Notes: a model not told the origin generated them from the letters alone. A stretch of 64,000 nucleotides of DNA from Labia minor (GCA_963082975.1 OY720349.1:67640501-67704500), one strand, 5' to 3'; positions 46,164-60,135 are shown, counted from the stretch's first letter. Numbers and translations are program-made.

Positions 46164-49100
46164 TTAAAAAAGATTAAATCTGATGAAAATTAATTTATAA
46201 TTCATCTAAAATATACTAGTAACTATTGATTTTAATTTCGAACATAGAGCTAGCTATAAAATCATTATTAAGATTATAAAAATACCACAAAAAGAAAAAA
46301 AAGAAAATATGGATAGGAAGTCAATGATTATAGTAATTAATGTATTAGTCCACCAAACTTGAGATTGAGGGTTTAAAATTTTCAGAATTAATAATACTAT
46401 TTAAAATTGATAGAAATGGATAGTCTATTCGAAGACTGGTTAAAATCATGAATATTATTATAAAATAAGTAAATGTTATAATTGGTATAGATTAATTAAT
46501 AAACAGTATTTTAAGAATACTAAAGAAATTATAATAAAACAGAAAGTAATGCTCTAAACTAACTGAGTATGAAATTATATTGCATTACTAGTATCAGACG
46601 ATAAAAAGAAATGTGTGTATAAAATTAAATATTCATGCATTTTTATTATAATAGAAGAATTCATTATAAGTTACCTCTTCTTCTTATTAACTTCACATTT
46701 ATATAAATCATTCTTTAATAATAATAATTTAAAAGTTAATATTAATAAAAATCGATTTTTTTTTAAAATTACATAAATGTCAATAACAAAAAATTTACTT
46801 TTGTTAAAAATAAACCAAACTTAATTAAAAAGGTGGGACTAGAATAAATATTATTGCAAGTTTTTATCATGAACTTGTAAACATTTATTATTTATATCAA
46901 TATTTATTCATTATTTATTATATATTTGTTATATATAAGTTTTAAAGTTGTAGTATTATATGTATTATTAGTTACCTACTTAATGACAAGGTTTTTTTTT
47001 TTATGAAGAATGAAATTTAAATAAAATTTATGAAAACGGTTAAAACTATTTCTAATACTATTATATTATCCTTGTAATCTATATTTTATAAATATAAATA
47101 GAATTTCAGTATTGTGTCCTAATACGATCCATTTAATGTCGACTAACACGAGATGGCTTTTATCTAATGTTAATTAATTTTTTATTTATACGTATTTACA
47201 TTCACAAGGACACGCCAACTATAACATTAAAATCATTTCTGTAATACTGACCTTATTTGTAAAGTATATTTAACTATTTGTCTAATTTTGATTATTTTAT
47301 TCTAAACCATTGTAAAAAGTAAAAATTAGTTAAATAAATCATCATTTAATTAAATTTTTTAAATTAATGAAATTAATTTGAAATTATTTAAATTTTATTT
47401 TTAAAAATGAATTTTATTTTTTTATAAGGAAAACATATTTTTTTATTTAAATAAAAAAAATTGTCAATTAATTCTTATATATATATAAGATAAATAAATA
47501 AATAAAATAATTATATATATTTTTATAAATTTAAATTAAATTATTTACATATTATTTTAGTAAATATTTTCATAATAAAGAAATTCAGTTGTAATTTTAT
47601 ATATTTATTTATCAAAATCTTTATTATAAAAAATAATAGGATAAAAATAAGTAATAAAATTTGAAAAAAATGGACCAATGTTTCGAATATAATTTAAAAA
47701 AAAAATCATTTAATTTTTTCATATTTTAACTTTTTTCATTTGTCTACATAAAAAATGATTTAAACGTCTACTACTATTCTAACGTAGTTGTAAAAATAAG
47801 GAACAAGGTTCAAATCTAACCAAATCCAAAAATTAAAAATAAATAATTAAATTAAGAGAGTTGAATGAAATTGTTGAAATTGACTTGGATCACTTTTTTA
47901 TTTAAACTTTTAAAAAGTAACTGCATAAAATTTATAAATTTCATTATTTTGTTAGTGAAATAGATTTTATTTAAAAAAAAAAAAAAAAGAAATCGTTATT
48001 GATAGAAGATTAGTTGAAAATATATTTCAAATTAATCGATGCAAATGTTTTATATTTTATTTTTAAAAAAATAATACTGATATAATTTAAAAAACGAAAT
48101 CGGAGAGTGGGTTACCTACTGGTGCCGCTCCTTAAATCCGAGTTTCACTCTGAAGAATAAATTGGATGGATAATAAAAGATTGAATGAAAGATAAAAATC
48201 TAGTAAAATGGACATGGTTCAACTATATCGACTAAATAAGTAGAGAATAAATACATATCTCTTATTAAAATGGATTATATTATATTTATTATTAATTAAT
48301 AAAAAAAAAATCATCATTTTTTTATTATATTATTCATTAATATAATCATAAGCAATTTTTTGAACTGTGAATCTATTTATGAAGAGACACGATAACTGTA
48401 GAATTCTAAAAGACTGGATGATTAATATTGGATTAAAAAATATTTAAGAATGAAGTCATCCTTTTAATAAAATTTAAATAGAAAATTAATCCTCACATTT
48501 GTGGTTCTGTTTGCGCGAGTTATAACTAATATATTATTTATTATTCTTTAGAATAAATGATGAATCAATTAATATTATAAATATGAATTTTTTTTTAATG
48601 ATATCATCTAAAAATCAATTAAGTATATATCATTGAATAAAATATTTAATATTTTAATTTAGTTAAACATTTAATTATTTATTGATATTTTATGTTTTGA
48701 ACTTGATACATTTATGGACCACAGATTGGGAAACAATGTATTGAACGCATGAATGATTCATTCAAGAGGAATTTCAAGTACACATAATGTGAAGTCAGCA
48801 CCCATCCACCCACCCCCTCATGATGCTTCAAGGCAATGACATTTCAATACAAATATTTTAAAAAATAACAATTTATAGATTAAATTTAATAATTCTTGAT
48901 GTTGGGAAATATACATATACGTATACGTATATTGTTGTTAGTTTAAAGTGATTTCCGGTGTTGCTATGGATAATAAAATTAATATTTATTTAATTTAAAG
49001 TTCAAAATTTCCTTTTTATAGCTCCTTAAAATTGGTTAATTGCAATATATATTTATTATTTGTAAATTAATTAAAGTAAAATAATTTTAAAATTAACATA

Positions 49101-52100
49101 AATTATGTAGATAACAAACAAAAACTAATTTTACTATAGTAAAATTATTAAAATTATTAATTTCAGCAAGAATTTTACTAATTATTAAGTAAACATTATA
49201 ATTAAGTTCATTCATTTTCATTTAAATCTCTTTTTTGTTTTTGGTTTTTTTAATTAAAAAGATAAAAAGTAAACTTTTTTTTTATTAATTAACTAATATT
49301 TTTCACTTTAAATTATCATTAGAAAATGTATAATTCAATTTTTTGTGTTAAAATATTAAAATGAGCGATTATTTTAAAAACAATTAGTATGTACTTCTAT
49401 ATTGTGGCTGAGATAACGAAATTAGGAGAGGATTTGTGGCAGAGATTTTTGAGGAGGTTTCTTCCTTCTTTGTGTCTCTCTTTCTTATTTCTCCTTCAAA
49501 CGTTCAAGGCATGTGAGACAAGCTTTATTTTTAAATCAACTTTCACAAACCACCACGCTCTACACCTGCATTTAATACACCTATAAACCATCAAATAAAA
49601 AAAATCTTATATTTATTTATTATTTTATTAAATTTTAATGAAATCATGATTTTTAGAAATCTTAACTGACAAGTGTTTCTATTGTTTATCGATTATATGT
49701 AAGTATATTAACCTATTATCATTTTCATTTAAATATTTATATTAAAATTGAATGATCCATTTTGTATTTATAATTCATAAGTGGGAAATAAGTTAGAAGT
49801 CCAGAATGATTTAATATTTATTTCTTTTAAAATTAATTCCAGGCTGACCCTTTACAGCCACTCCAAAAGCTTTAGAATACCAGTTGATTTGTTATTTGAG
49901 ACTTATTTACTTTTTTAATTCCATATTAATTTCTTATCTATTAATTATAAATTTAACAAAAGATAGCATGAGGTGCTCTAAGATGCCGATTTGCCGATAC
50001 GCCTTTCTATTGTTTTTTTTTTTTTTTTTTTATTATAAATATTTTAATTAGAATAATATTACTACTTAAATAATTTGATTACATATTAAATATATGAATT
50101 CAAATTCTAAGATAAGGTTAAACCACTTTTTTAATCAGTAACAAGATTATTATGGAATGTGATTTAATCAGTTTTAAGATATCAATATACTGATATCAAC
50201 TCATCCTTCGACACGTCATTATGTTATACTATACATCCAAACAAACGTATCAATAGTGGTAATCAAACTCTAAAGTGGAATGAAAGCACACACACACCTA
50301 GCCTTATGTCAACTACGCATATCTTGAATATACTCGTATTTGTACCTATAGAATAATAAAATAATTTCACAAATTAAATTCACATATATAATTTTAAGAT
50401 AATACCAATTATTTTATGTAATGAATCTATTATAAAATTAATAATAAATGGCAATATATAAATTATTATTCAATGTTTTGAAATCTTGATATTATTAATG
50501 TTTAATTATTTCCATAAAATATAAAAATAAACAAAAAACTATTCCTTGAATTATATGATATCATTGTATATAATAAATTATTATTTTTCTAGATTAATTA
50601 ATTATATAATACTACAAAAATCAAATCAAAACTTTAAAAACTTCAATAAATAAAATCTAAATAAATGCATTTTTCTTTTTTTTTTTTTTTTGGAAATTTA
50701 TTACTTTTTAAATATTTATCCTATTTCTGTTAATAATTGTAATTATAATAATAAACATACTTTTGTTTCGATACGTATTCTTTAGTTGTGAAATATGCAA
50801 ATTTTGTCAATATATTGATAATTTATTTTTAATTAAATAAACAAGAGTAGACAAAAACATTCCATGTACCTGAAATATTATGCAATTTATAGATACTATA
50901 TAAATTAACAGACATATAAGTATAGAATAAGTTATTAATTTATATATATTGAAAGATGGTTTTTGGATGTATGTATGTATATATTACATATTTTTTATAC
51001 CTAAATTTAAATTTGGATTTAAATTAATTTATGTAAACAAAATGAAATATAAAACCGCATTTTGAAAATATTTATAAAATCTTAAAATATAGACGCCCAA
51101 GTACAACTTGTTCTTTTTATTATAATATATAACAGGTGTAAATTTTAATGTTGATCAATAAAACAAATCTTAGATATTATAAAATTTAATTTCTAATTAT
51201 TTTCTGTTCCATGTTTTATATGCATTATTTCTTTTAATTGAAAGTAAGTAATAATTTTATTTAAAGAAAGTATTCAAATATATATATAAATACATGTTCT
51301 ATATAAATAAAGTTTCACCCTCTATAAAAAAAACTACCCTCTTTAATTATAGGCTTTCTTGTGTTTATTTGAAGTGCAGAGGAACAATCAAACTAACCCC
51401 ACTTCAAACTTGATCGCTCCACCAAAGATTATTTTTATACATGTTTTGTGTTGTTTAAAGCTCTACAATATCGAATAAATAATCAACCAAAAAGAAAATA
51501 TTTTTAGAGAAATATAATAATAATAATAACATCATTTTCTTAAAACAAAAAACAATTAGTAAAATTTAATTTAGTGTTGATTTTAGGCCAATATTGTTCT
51601 TCAGTAAAAATTAATGAACCACAATCAAGAATATTTAAATAATATTTTTTTTTTATTTTTTATTATTAAGAGAGCAAATTTTATTTTTGTCCTCATTGCC
51701 TTTCAACCTTGCATTCCATGTTTCGATTCTTATTATTACTATTATACATATGTATTTGTCTTAAAAAGTAGATAATCTGACTGATCTATATGTATAAACT
51801 TATAAGTTTTTAGGGACTATCAAAAATGTCTAGAATTAATAATTTATTATTAAATACACATGTTGATAATATACATAATATCACTATAATATCACTTGTG
51901 AAAAATAATAATTTATGAATATCATATTTATTAATGAATCATCTTAAATGAAGGCAGTACTATTGTATAATATAAAATAAGTAGAATAATGGATGGATGA
52001 AGAAGACTGTCTTTCAATAATATTCAATCACTTTTTTCAGAAAAAGATCTCTTGCATTATATTTTAATGTATATATTTCCTAAAAAGTGTATCATTGACC

Positions 52101-52500
52101 CAATCCTAAACCGGAATTAAAAATAACACGCAATTATATAAAGTAAGTAAAAAAATTAATCAATCTAAACGGGTCATCAAACCATACATAGAAGACCTTC
52201 ATCGTGTTGTCTGTGAGTAGAATATACATACATATATATATATATTGATATATTGATGAATGAACTACTATATCTTGTGAATGTTAAATACATTTCATAA
52301 CTTATTCAAGATTGTATTTATTTCGGATATCTCATTATTTATATTATTGTTTTGTATTTTGTTAGATTATATGAATGAATAATTTGTGAGACGCTTTTAA
52401 AATATTAATTTATTTATAAAATAATTCACGAGAAAAGAAAATCTTTTTTTATAAATTCAAATAATAAATTAAATGATAATCATGGACTCACTACAATGAA
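46164..52500. other. Long AT-rich stretch, intron or intergenic
   Basis: More than 6 kb without a gene I can support. Poly-T at about 50010-50031; (AC)n near 50286. A frame at 49389-49586 begins in a somewhat GC-richer patch but shows no family signal. Possible SINE B boxes occur near 47815 and, inverted, near 48120. Confidence 0.45.
48715..48738 (-). mobile_element. Solitary hAT-like end
   Basis: Read from 48738 leftward: CATTGTTTCCCAATCTGTGG, then TCC, the usual form of a hAT terminus. No partner end or 8-bp duplication was found nearby. Confidence 0.3.
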
Positions 52501-52514
52501 CCTATAAAGTGAAT

Positions 52515-52670
52515 ATCTGATTATCCATTCGGATATCATCCGAGTCATTGTCTACTGTGCATTGGGAGAAGAGGGAATCAAGTTGGTTTGCTTCCTGCAT
52601 CTTTGTTCGTCTTCAACCAATATCTTAGACCGGAGGAAAACGAGGAAGTGCTTATCTTCATCAAAATTTT
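52515..52670. other. GC-richer patch of unclear nature
   Basis: About 150 bases with near-coding composition and open frames of 35-65 codons on both strands. No frame has a confident acceptor/donor pair. It could be an exon, a conserved regulatory element, or a relic. Confidence 0.3.
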
Positions 52671-55600
52671 ATATATTATTAATTTATTCAGACATAAGAA
52701 ACTTATTATATAAAAAGTTTCTTTAAGCAAAAAAAAAAAAAAAACTTATTAAGGTACTATATTAGATTATGTGTATAGGTATTAAAAGAAAACTATAATC
52801 ATTAAAATTGATATAAAATATGTGGTATAAATTAAAATTTTAATTTAATATATTTTTACTTATTTTATAATATCTTCATAAATTTATTATATTAAATGAA
52901 TAACTTTTTATGTGAAAATAAAAATATATATTACCTTTTTTAATATAAGTAAAAATAGTTAGTATAGTTGTTTTATATTAAATAATATATTTGCTATATT
53001 ATTTGATTAAAAACTTACATTTTTATTTATTGATTTGTTTTTTTAAATTTTTTCACATGTTTACTTACATGCATTCATACAATAGTAAATTTATGTTCAA
53101 ATAATATTCAATTAGCAATAAAATATTGAATAGTCAGATTCGATTTTATATGAATAAGTTGATCAATAGAATAAATACATAATCATAATTTGAAAAAAAC
53201 AGGAGTGTTGTTTAATGGTAATTGTCGTGGTTCATAAATTTTAGGGGAATTGATTGTAAAATATTTTCAATAAATAACTTAAATAATTTTTAATATTGGT
53301 TTTAAAATAAAAACATTTAAAAATCATTATTTTGTTTTCCAACTGATTTTGAAAAATCATTTTTTTTTTCCAAAAATAAGAGGTATAGTAAGATTAATTG
53401 ATGTCAAGGATATTTTATTTTAAAGTTTATTGATAAAGAAATAATGAAAAAATAGTTGATAATAGTATTTATATATTAATAAGATAAAAAAAAATATTAT
53501 TTTTTTTTAAATTAATAATTGGTTAATTATCGCATAGTCGTCATTCTATTTTATTACAAAACAAAACACATTACATGATAATTTATTTAAGAATACTATC
53601 AAAATTTTATTAAAGAATAAAATTTCTTTAAATGAATATGTGTAATTGTACCAATTATATGTATATGAGTAAAATGATTAAACAAAATAAAAAATAATCA
53701 ATGATACCCACATATGTACATTCAAAAAAGTCAATAATTTGGATAAGATAAATGTTATTCATGATTGGACAAATACCATGGTATGAATCATTCATTAATA
53801 GACGTTATTCATTTCTTCATTAAATTATTAAATTTTCTATATAATTAGTTTTTATTGGAATAGTTGTAAAGAGGAGAGATTATAATAAATAAATAGAATT
53901 TAATAAATAAACAAATAAAAATTAATTTATATGTTTATTAGTTAGTTTACTAGTCCGGAGTGGCTTCTTTAAATCTATTCTAATAGTTTTCGTTACTATT
54001 TATAGTTATTTATATTATTTATTTAATTTTTATCACCAAAACTGATAACGACAAAGTGTAAATGAAGTCTGAGATGCCGACATAACTTAATTTCTAATAT
54101 TAATAATAATAATAATCATAATAATATAATAACCAGTATTTTATAAATTTTTTTATCTTTCAAAGCAAAAGGTTTCCTGTTTTTTGAAAAAAATTGATTT
54201 TAAATTATACTTTACTTAAAATTACTAATATAAAATCAAGTTTCAAGCAAAAATTGTCATGATATATTTTTTATAGATTTTAGAAAAAAAGCTGAACCCA
54301 TTACCCATTATTATAAGAAATATACTAGGTTCTTTTCGTTTTAGTTTTAGGTATTTCATATTTTGTATTTTTCATATTTTTCTATATTTTTATTTTAAAT
54401 TTTAGTTATTGTGGAATTTAAAGTGGACAGAGTGATTTAAACAATTTATTATTTTTATCAAAAGGTCGTAGTTCTTTGTCCATTCGATCCTTCAAAAATC
54501 AATTCTAATAGGAAACAGATGGTAATGGAGGGTGGTTTACAAAAAGAGTTTTTATCAAATGTCATGGCCATTGACAAAATGAATTTAATCTAAAGATATT
54601 GTGAACTTTGAATTTCTAACTGCATTCGAGAATATTTGGTCTTTTAAAATTATAATTACTATAGCATAAAAAATATTTTCTTGACTATTAATAAAAGATT
54701 TAGAGAACATAAGGATATTTTTAAAAAGTAATTTTGCTAAAAATAACCAAAATCTCTCTGAAGAGGGTCTCATGTCAATGTAAATAGACCCAAGAAGGCA
54801 ACCACATACTGAGGGAGGGGGCATAATTTCTTTCGTTGTTCATTAGGAAGACCAGCTGTAGGTTAAGTATTTTTAAACTTTACTATCGCCATCATTTATT
54901 TTTAGGTACACTATTTCTTGTTTTTTATTAATTATTGATAATAATAATATATTTCTTGGTTTGTTTTCTATAATATAAAAGCGAATTTAAATTAACTCAT
55001 ACTTATATACATAGATATATGAAGAATTTTTAAATTTACATTATCTAATTATGTATGTTATGTTAATTTTTTGATAAAGTGAATAAAAATATAAGATTAA
55101 ATTTTATGTAGCACACAAACAACTTTCTTAGGACACAAATTAAGATAATATATATATATATAAATACATCATATAATTTTAAATATGTTCGTTAGTAAGT
55201 CTAGAAAATGCTTCTTTTTACTTAATTAATTAATATTATTAATATTTTCATTTATTTTTATTGATAAATTTAAATAAATTCGAAATATATAAAATATATA
55301 TATATATTAAATTTTCTAATGTTTTATTTTATTACTTAAAATTAATTCTCTATTTGCCGAGGGGCCTTTAAACTATCAATAATAATAACATTTATCTGAA
55401 AAAAACGGATTTTCAAAATTTTTTGGTTTTGGATGTCAATAGCGAATAATGAATTAATATTAATATTAAAAATAAAGTTTTTTTTTTAAACAAGAAAATT
55501 TTTTTATTAAAGATTCAATCCTAAATAAGTTGCTAATGCGCGACCAAAGTGAAAGCACTTGTGTTTACACAGACAGGAATAAGAATTCATAACGTAAAGT

Positions 55601-55711
55601 AGTTGTAGGAGATATAAAAATAAAAAGATTATCATAAAAATGTCAGTAATTGATTTTTAGAAAATTTAAATTAATAGAATCAATTAGTATAATCACGCAG
55701 CCTTTGCAATG
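52671..55711. other. AT-rich non-coding stretch
   Basis: No confident gene. A GC-richer piece near 54770-54860 has a minus-strand acceptor-like site (AACCTACAG) followed by LVFLMNNERNYAPS, too short to call. Confidence 0.45.
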
Positions 55712-55713
55712 TA

Positions 55714-56097
55714 CGAAAAGTGTCCGGCCTAACCAAGAAAAACGTTGTTTTTAAATTTTGTTTTTGCTTTATTTTTCAACATAATCTCCATTAATACTGA
55801 TACATTTCTCATAACGGTGTTCTAATTTAATTAATTAATTTAATTTAATTTAAGTCTCATCAACAGTTATGAATCGACGCAGTGCCAAATTGTCGGTAGA
55901 AATGGTTTTTCGAAGCAGTTTTTGGTCTAACGTTAGCAAACGCGGCACCCACCATGCAAAATATTTCGCACACGTTCAGCAGACATCGTACAGGTCTCAG
56001 CTATCTTGATTGTTGAAAAATGAAAAATAAAGCAAAAAGAAAAATTTAAAAACATCGTTTTTCTTGGTCAGGCCGGAAACTTTTCACCCCACCCTCG
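55714..56097 (-). mobile_element. Internally deleted mariner, 384 bp
   Basis: TA duplications flank the element. The inverted ends share TCCGGCCTNACCAAGAAAAA followed by CG-TGTTTTTAAATTTT; the left end lacks about ten outer bases relative to the right (CGAGGGTGGGGTGAAAAG). The minus strand keeps the helix-turn-helix region (KIAETCTMSAERVRNILH, about 56008-55955), then in a shifted frame WVPRLLTLDQKLLRK and RRFITVDET, then after a deletion the C-terminus HRYEKCISINGDYVEK with stop. Most of the catalytic domain is lost. Non-functional. Confidence 0.88.
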
Positions 56098-56099
56098 TA

Positions 56100-59000
56100 A
56101 AATGATTCAACTATTTTTAATTTTTTTATTTAAAAAAAAATCATTCAATATATTTCTTGTATCACTCATCAGTCATTATTTAAATGGAACTTTGTCATAA
56201 ATATATTATATAAACAACACTCCTAAGTTTTTCTGTTGACACTAATATTTTGGACATTCTTTATTATTCTGAAAATATTTGATTAATATATTATTATTAT
56301 TATTGTTATTATTAATTACAATATCACTTGAACGATTATATATGTACTTATCATTAGGATGAATCCTATATAAAAAAAATTGCTCTACCGATGTACGCAT
56401 CTGTTTATTTACTTCCGTTTGATTATATATTCTAATTCTCAATCAAGTGTTTTTGATAAAATGTAATGTGACGTGATCTTAATCAAAAGATAAGAAGATG
56501 GTTCTGGGAGTTTGTTGGTTGACACTGAAATGTTCCCAACTTTTTTTTTTAATGGATTTTCCAAGAAATCTCCCTCTTCCAATACAAAGGAAAAGAGTAG
56601 GATGGAATTCTTCATTTTTTCTTTTTAGGATCTTTACAAATTTGTGGTAAAGAGAGAGAAAGAGAGAGAGAGAGAAGGTGGAAAGATGGTCACACGGGAT
56701 CATTAGATCTACGAGTATAAGTTGCATAACATTTCAGGTACTACTCTTGTTTATTTCATTAAAAATAAATTATCAATATATTGACAAAATTTTCATATTT
56801 CACAACTAAATAATATGTATCGAAACAAAAGTTTGTTTATTTGTATATATAGACAGTAATAACAAATTAACAAAAAATACACTTGCATTTAAATCAAATA
56901 ATAACATTGATAAGTAGCCTGTCTATAACTCAGAATGAGAAAATCAGGAATAAATAAATAAATAATATGGACAATGTATTATTTATATATGTCTTATTAA
57001 AATATGGTAATTTTAATAAATAATTAATATTGTTTAAAATATTATTTAAAATCTTCTTTTGTTAAGATTAATGGAATTAAGATAACATTATTATTTGTTT
57101 ATTAATTTTTTTAAAATTTGGTGAGGTTTGGACGCTTGTTCTCAAATTTTATAGGTCAGTTTTATACCACACTTACACTGAATAATAATTAATTTTATTT
57201 CAATATTTTTTTTTAGAATTTGACTTGGATTGAACATTATACAAACTTAAAGTCATTTAATGGATTGTATTCTAATCAAAATTAAAAAAAAATCAAGATT
57301 AATAAAATTGTCATTATTTACTTAAATTAATTTTCATAAATTAAAAAATATTGAGAGAATAAATATTAAATATTTAATATTTATCAATGATTAATACTTT
57401 TATTTACTTATAATGTTTAAATTTCTTGTGTATGAATTTTTTAAATGTATCGATTGACTGATTCATTCAATGTGACAATGAATGATAAATGTTTAGAAAA
57501 AATAATATACAATTACTTATTACTGATAAGTATGACAGTGTCGTTTGAATGTATGCATCAAATTATCTCTATCAAGAGTGTTTAGTAATAATTAATTACA
57601 ACATTTTGGCATCAAATTGGAAATTGATTGGCGGTGTATCAACTGTTAATATGTAACTCAATTAAGAAATAGAAGAAATATATATATATATATTAAAGTT
57701 AACAACCCCTCTTGATCGTTTATTTGATATTTTTAACATAATAAATTAAAAGCATAATTTCCTCATTTGAATCAATAAATAAATACCTTACCTAAATAAA
57801 TTGTTATAATATATAATTACACTTTTATTAGTTAAAATAAGGAAACTATGATTATTTATTCATTTAAAAACTAAAAAGTTAAAATTTTTTGAATTAAAAA
57901 TAAATAATAATTATTTCATCATTTTCTTTTTTGGTTCTTAAAATTAATAGCAATTTATACAAATGCTAATAGGGAGCTGTTTAACTGCAGAAACTACATT
58001 CCTCCAATGTCCCTATCCTGAGATGGAAATTATATATCAAATTTATATTCACTCTTTCTATTATATATTATTTTTATTATAGTAAAAAAATTTATTTTCA
58101 TCATAACTAGCTATTTTCATCCATATATATATATATATATATATAATTAAAATAGTTATATGATTTAGGATAAAAATAAAATACAAATTCTACATTTTAT
58201 CATCTTCACATTATTAATATCAATTTAACAATAAAAATTAAAGAAAATCATTTAAAAAAAAGAGTAAAAAATCCTTATAAAAGAATAATAATAAATAAAT
58301 TATAATACTAAAAGTTTTTTTAATATAAATGCTAATTATTTTGTTATAATAAAAAGCTATTATTCTCAAATATTCTTTTACTACTTACATATTATTTCAA
58401 TAGTGATTATATTTTGTCATAGTATTAAACTAATCTCTACATAATTTTATTTCAATTGAATTAAAAACTATATATAATGTGTCTAATGCATTTTAAATTT
58501 ATCATGAATATTCAAATTGGAATTAAACTTATACTTAAATTAATAAGAAAAATAAATAACAAATTTTGAATAGTTAACCCTCCCTCATCCCAAAGAACTA
58601 GTATTTAAATTTTAAAAAAAATTAGTTATATTTTTATTTATTTATTTTTTTATTTCAAAAAAAAAAAAATTTGAATTTTTATTTAAATATTTGAATATTC
58701 AATTAAAAACCAAAACTAATTGGATTAAAATTTATTTTTTTAAAACTTTTGTATTTATGATTTTAATTAAATGAATTTAGCTAAACTCAAACTATAATTT
58801 TATTCATTAATTTATTAAAAAAAAAAATTTTTTTTTTTTTTAGTTTTTGATTGTGGTTCAAGGATGTCAAAATATGTCATATATATTATGATAACATTTA
58901 ATATAAAAAAAAAAAAAAAAAAAAATGTAAAAGTGAAAAATTTATTAATTTGCCCTACTCTCTCTCTCCCCCCTATAAAATTATACTTATTATTTATTAA

Positions 59001-59130
59001 AAATTAAAATTAAATTTTTCAATTGAATTAATTTTGAATTTAAGAATTAAAAAAAAAAATAATTTGATAGAGGAATAAAAATATCAAAATATATTGTGTA
59101 GGTTGGCAAGTAAATATATAAAATTTATCA
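56100..59130. other. AT-rich non-coding stretch
   Basis: No gene supported. A GA-rich tract lies near 56650-56675, (AT)n at 58123-58145, and poly-A near 58908-58925. The frames at 56242-56442 and 56479-56727 carry no recognisable signal. Confidence 0.45.
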
Positions 59131-59224
59131 GTTTTCTATTAAATAAAACAGCACTGGATGAATTGAAGCCGGTCTTGAAAACAAGTGAACAAGTTCGATA
59201 GGTGGAGGGGACTTTCTCCGGGTT

Positions 59225-59242
59225 GTGTTGTTGTTGTTGTTG
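59225..59242. repeat. (TTG)n microsatellite
   Basis: About six TTG units, just beyond the proposed exon donor. Confidence 0.85.
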
Positions 59243-59245
59243 TAC

Positions 59246-59325
59246 CTTTTACTATCTAGCAAGTCCTGAAGGGAGGAGGCCAACTGCAAGCCAAAATAGA
59301 CGAGCGTCGAGGAGACAGCGCCCAT
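59246..59325 (-). CDS. Candidate first coding exon of a host gene
   Basis: In the middle of the most GC- and CpG-rich island of the window, a minus-strand ATG in a very good context (TCACCATGGGC) opens a frame reading MGAVSSTLVYFGLQ, then LASSLQDLLDSK. Two donors are plausible: ATA|GTAAAA at 59253 and AAAAG|GTACAA at 59246. The second leaves two bases (AG), the phase needed by the acceptor exon at 13744. The start MGxxxS fits an N-myristoylation signal; residues 3-16 are mildly hydrophobic. If unspliced the frame runs to 59128 through an Asn run made by an (AAC)n repeat, giving 65 residues. Not recognised as any family. Confidence 0.45.
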
Positions 59326-59680
59326 GGTGATTGGTGTCCTTGGGCGGAGTACACGTGCACTCGGCTGGATGGTCCTTCACGGGCATACACGCCGACTCAC
59401 GTGGGATCACGCTTTACTAAAGTTAAAGGGTGGGGGTGGTGGAGTGGTTCGGAAGTTGGATCGGCACTGGTTGGACGGCAACTGAACTGGCTACGCGCCG
59501 GCATATCCCTTTTTATTTCTTTCACTATTCTCCTCCCATCCCCTCCACAACCTCAATAGTCAAGTCGTTTAGCAGAGACTACCACAATCAACCAAACATT
59601 AAAGAGATTAGGCACATTTCGATTCGATTTATTGAACCTACCAAGAGGAAACCGTCAAGAAAATCAGACATTTAATTAAA
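59326..59680 (-). promoter_or_regulatory. CpG-rich promoter / 5' leader
   Basis: Raised GC with many CpGs continues for 350 bases upstream of the ATG, then falls abruptly. Two CACGTG E-boxes lie at 59352-59357 and 59398-59403. There is no obvious TATA box, as is common in CpG-type promoters. A plus-strand frame at 59430-59675 is a composition artefact. Confidence 0.45.
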
Positions 59681-60110
59681 ATAAATAAAGATTGAATTTG
59701 TTTTATTTATTATTATTATTATTATTGTTATTATTAATAAATTTTTAACAAAATATTTATGAAAATAAATTAAAATACATATCCATAAATAAAATAGAAT
59801 ATCAGAGATCTATTGGGAAAGATTGAAAATTTGTTTAGGTTTCTACATAAAATATAGAATTTATTTATTATTATTATTTATTTATTTATGGTATTTATTA
59901 CTATTTATTTATTTATTTGTTAAATTGTCGTTTTCGTTGTTATTATTATTTTTTGCATTGTTTATTGTTGTTGTTGTTATTATTATATTCTAGTCAAGTT
60001 CAATGGGAACCCCTTTACAGTCCCTTTTTGAACGGTGGTATTTTTTTATTATTTATTCAAATTTATTTATTTATTTATTATATATTGTATTATTGATTGG
60101 GTGATTATTG
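59681..60110. other. AT-rich, (TTA)n-bearing spacer
   Basis: Low-complexity sequence with several (TTA)n and (TTTA)n runs (59709-59728, 59867-59920, 59935-59990). No gene. Confidence 0.6.
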
Positions 60111-60126
60111 ATTAGATTGTTTTTTG

Positions 60127-60135
60127 GTATAAAAG
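60127..60135 (+). promoter_or_regulatory. TATA-box-like site
   Basis: GTATAAAAGG lies on the plus strand at the edge of a GC-richer segment (60130-60335). It would start plus-strand transcription near 60160, away from the CpG island. The frames beyond it are short, so a target gene is not evident. Confidence 0.25.

Noticed and set aside
52515-52720. Plus-strand open stretch (SDYPFGYHPSHCLLC..) and competing minus-strand frames
   Set aside because: No ATG or convincing acceptor, the late part is AT-driven, and both strands are open, so no frame can be preferred.
54785-54861. Minus-strand acceptor-like site with a short frame, and the 79-codon frame crossing it
   Set aside because: Weak pyrimidine tract, no polyadenylation signal, and mostly AT-driven residues beyond the GC-richer start.
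59430-59675. 81-codon plus-strand frame in the CpG island
   Set aside because: Opposite to a better-supported leader and first exon; no motif, open because of raised GC.
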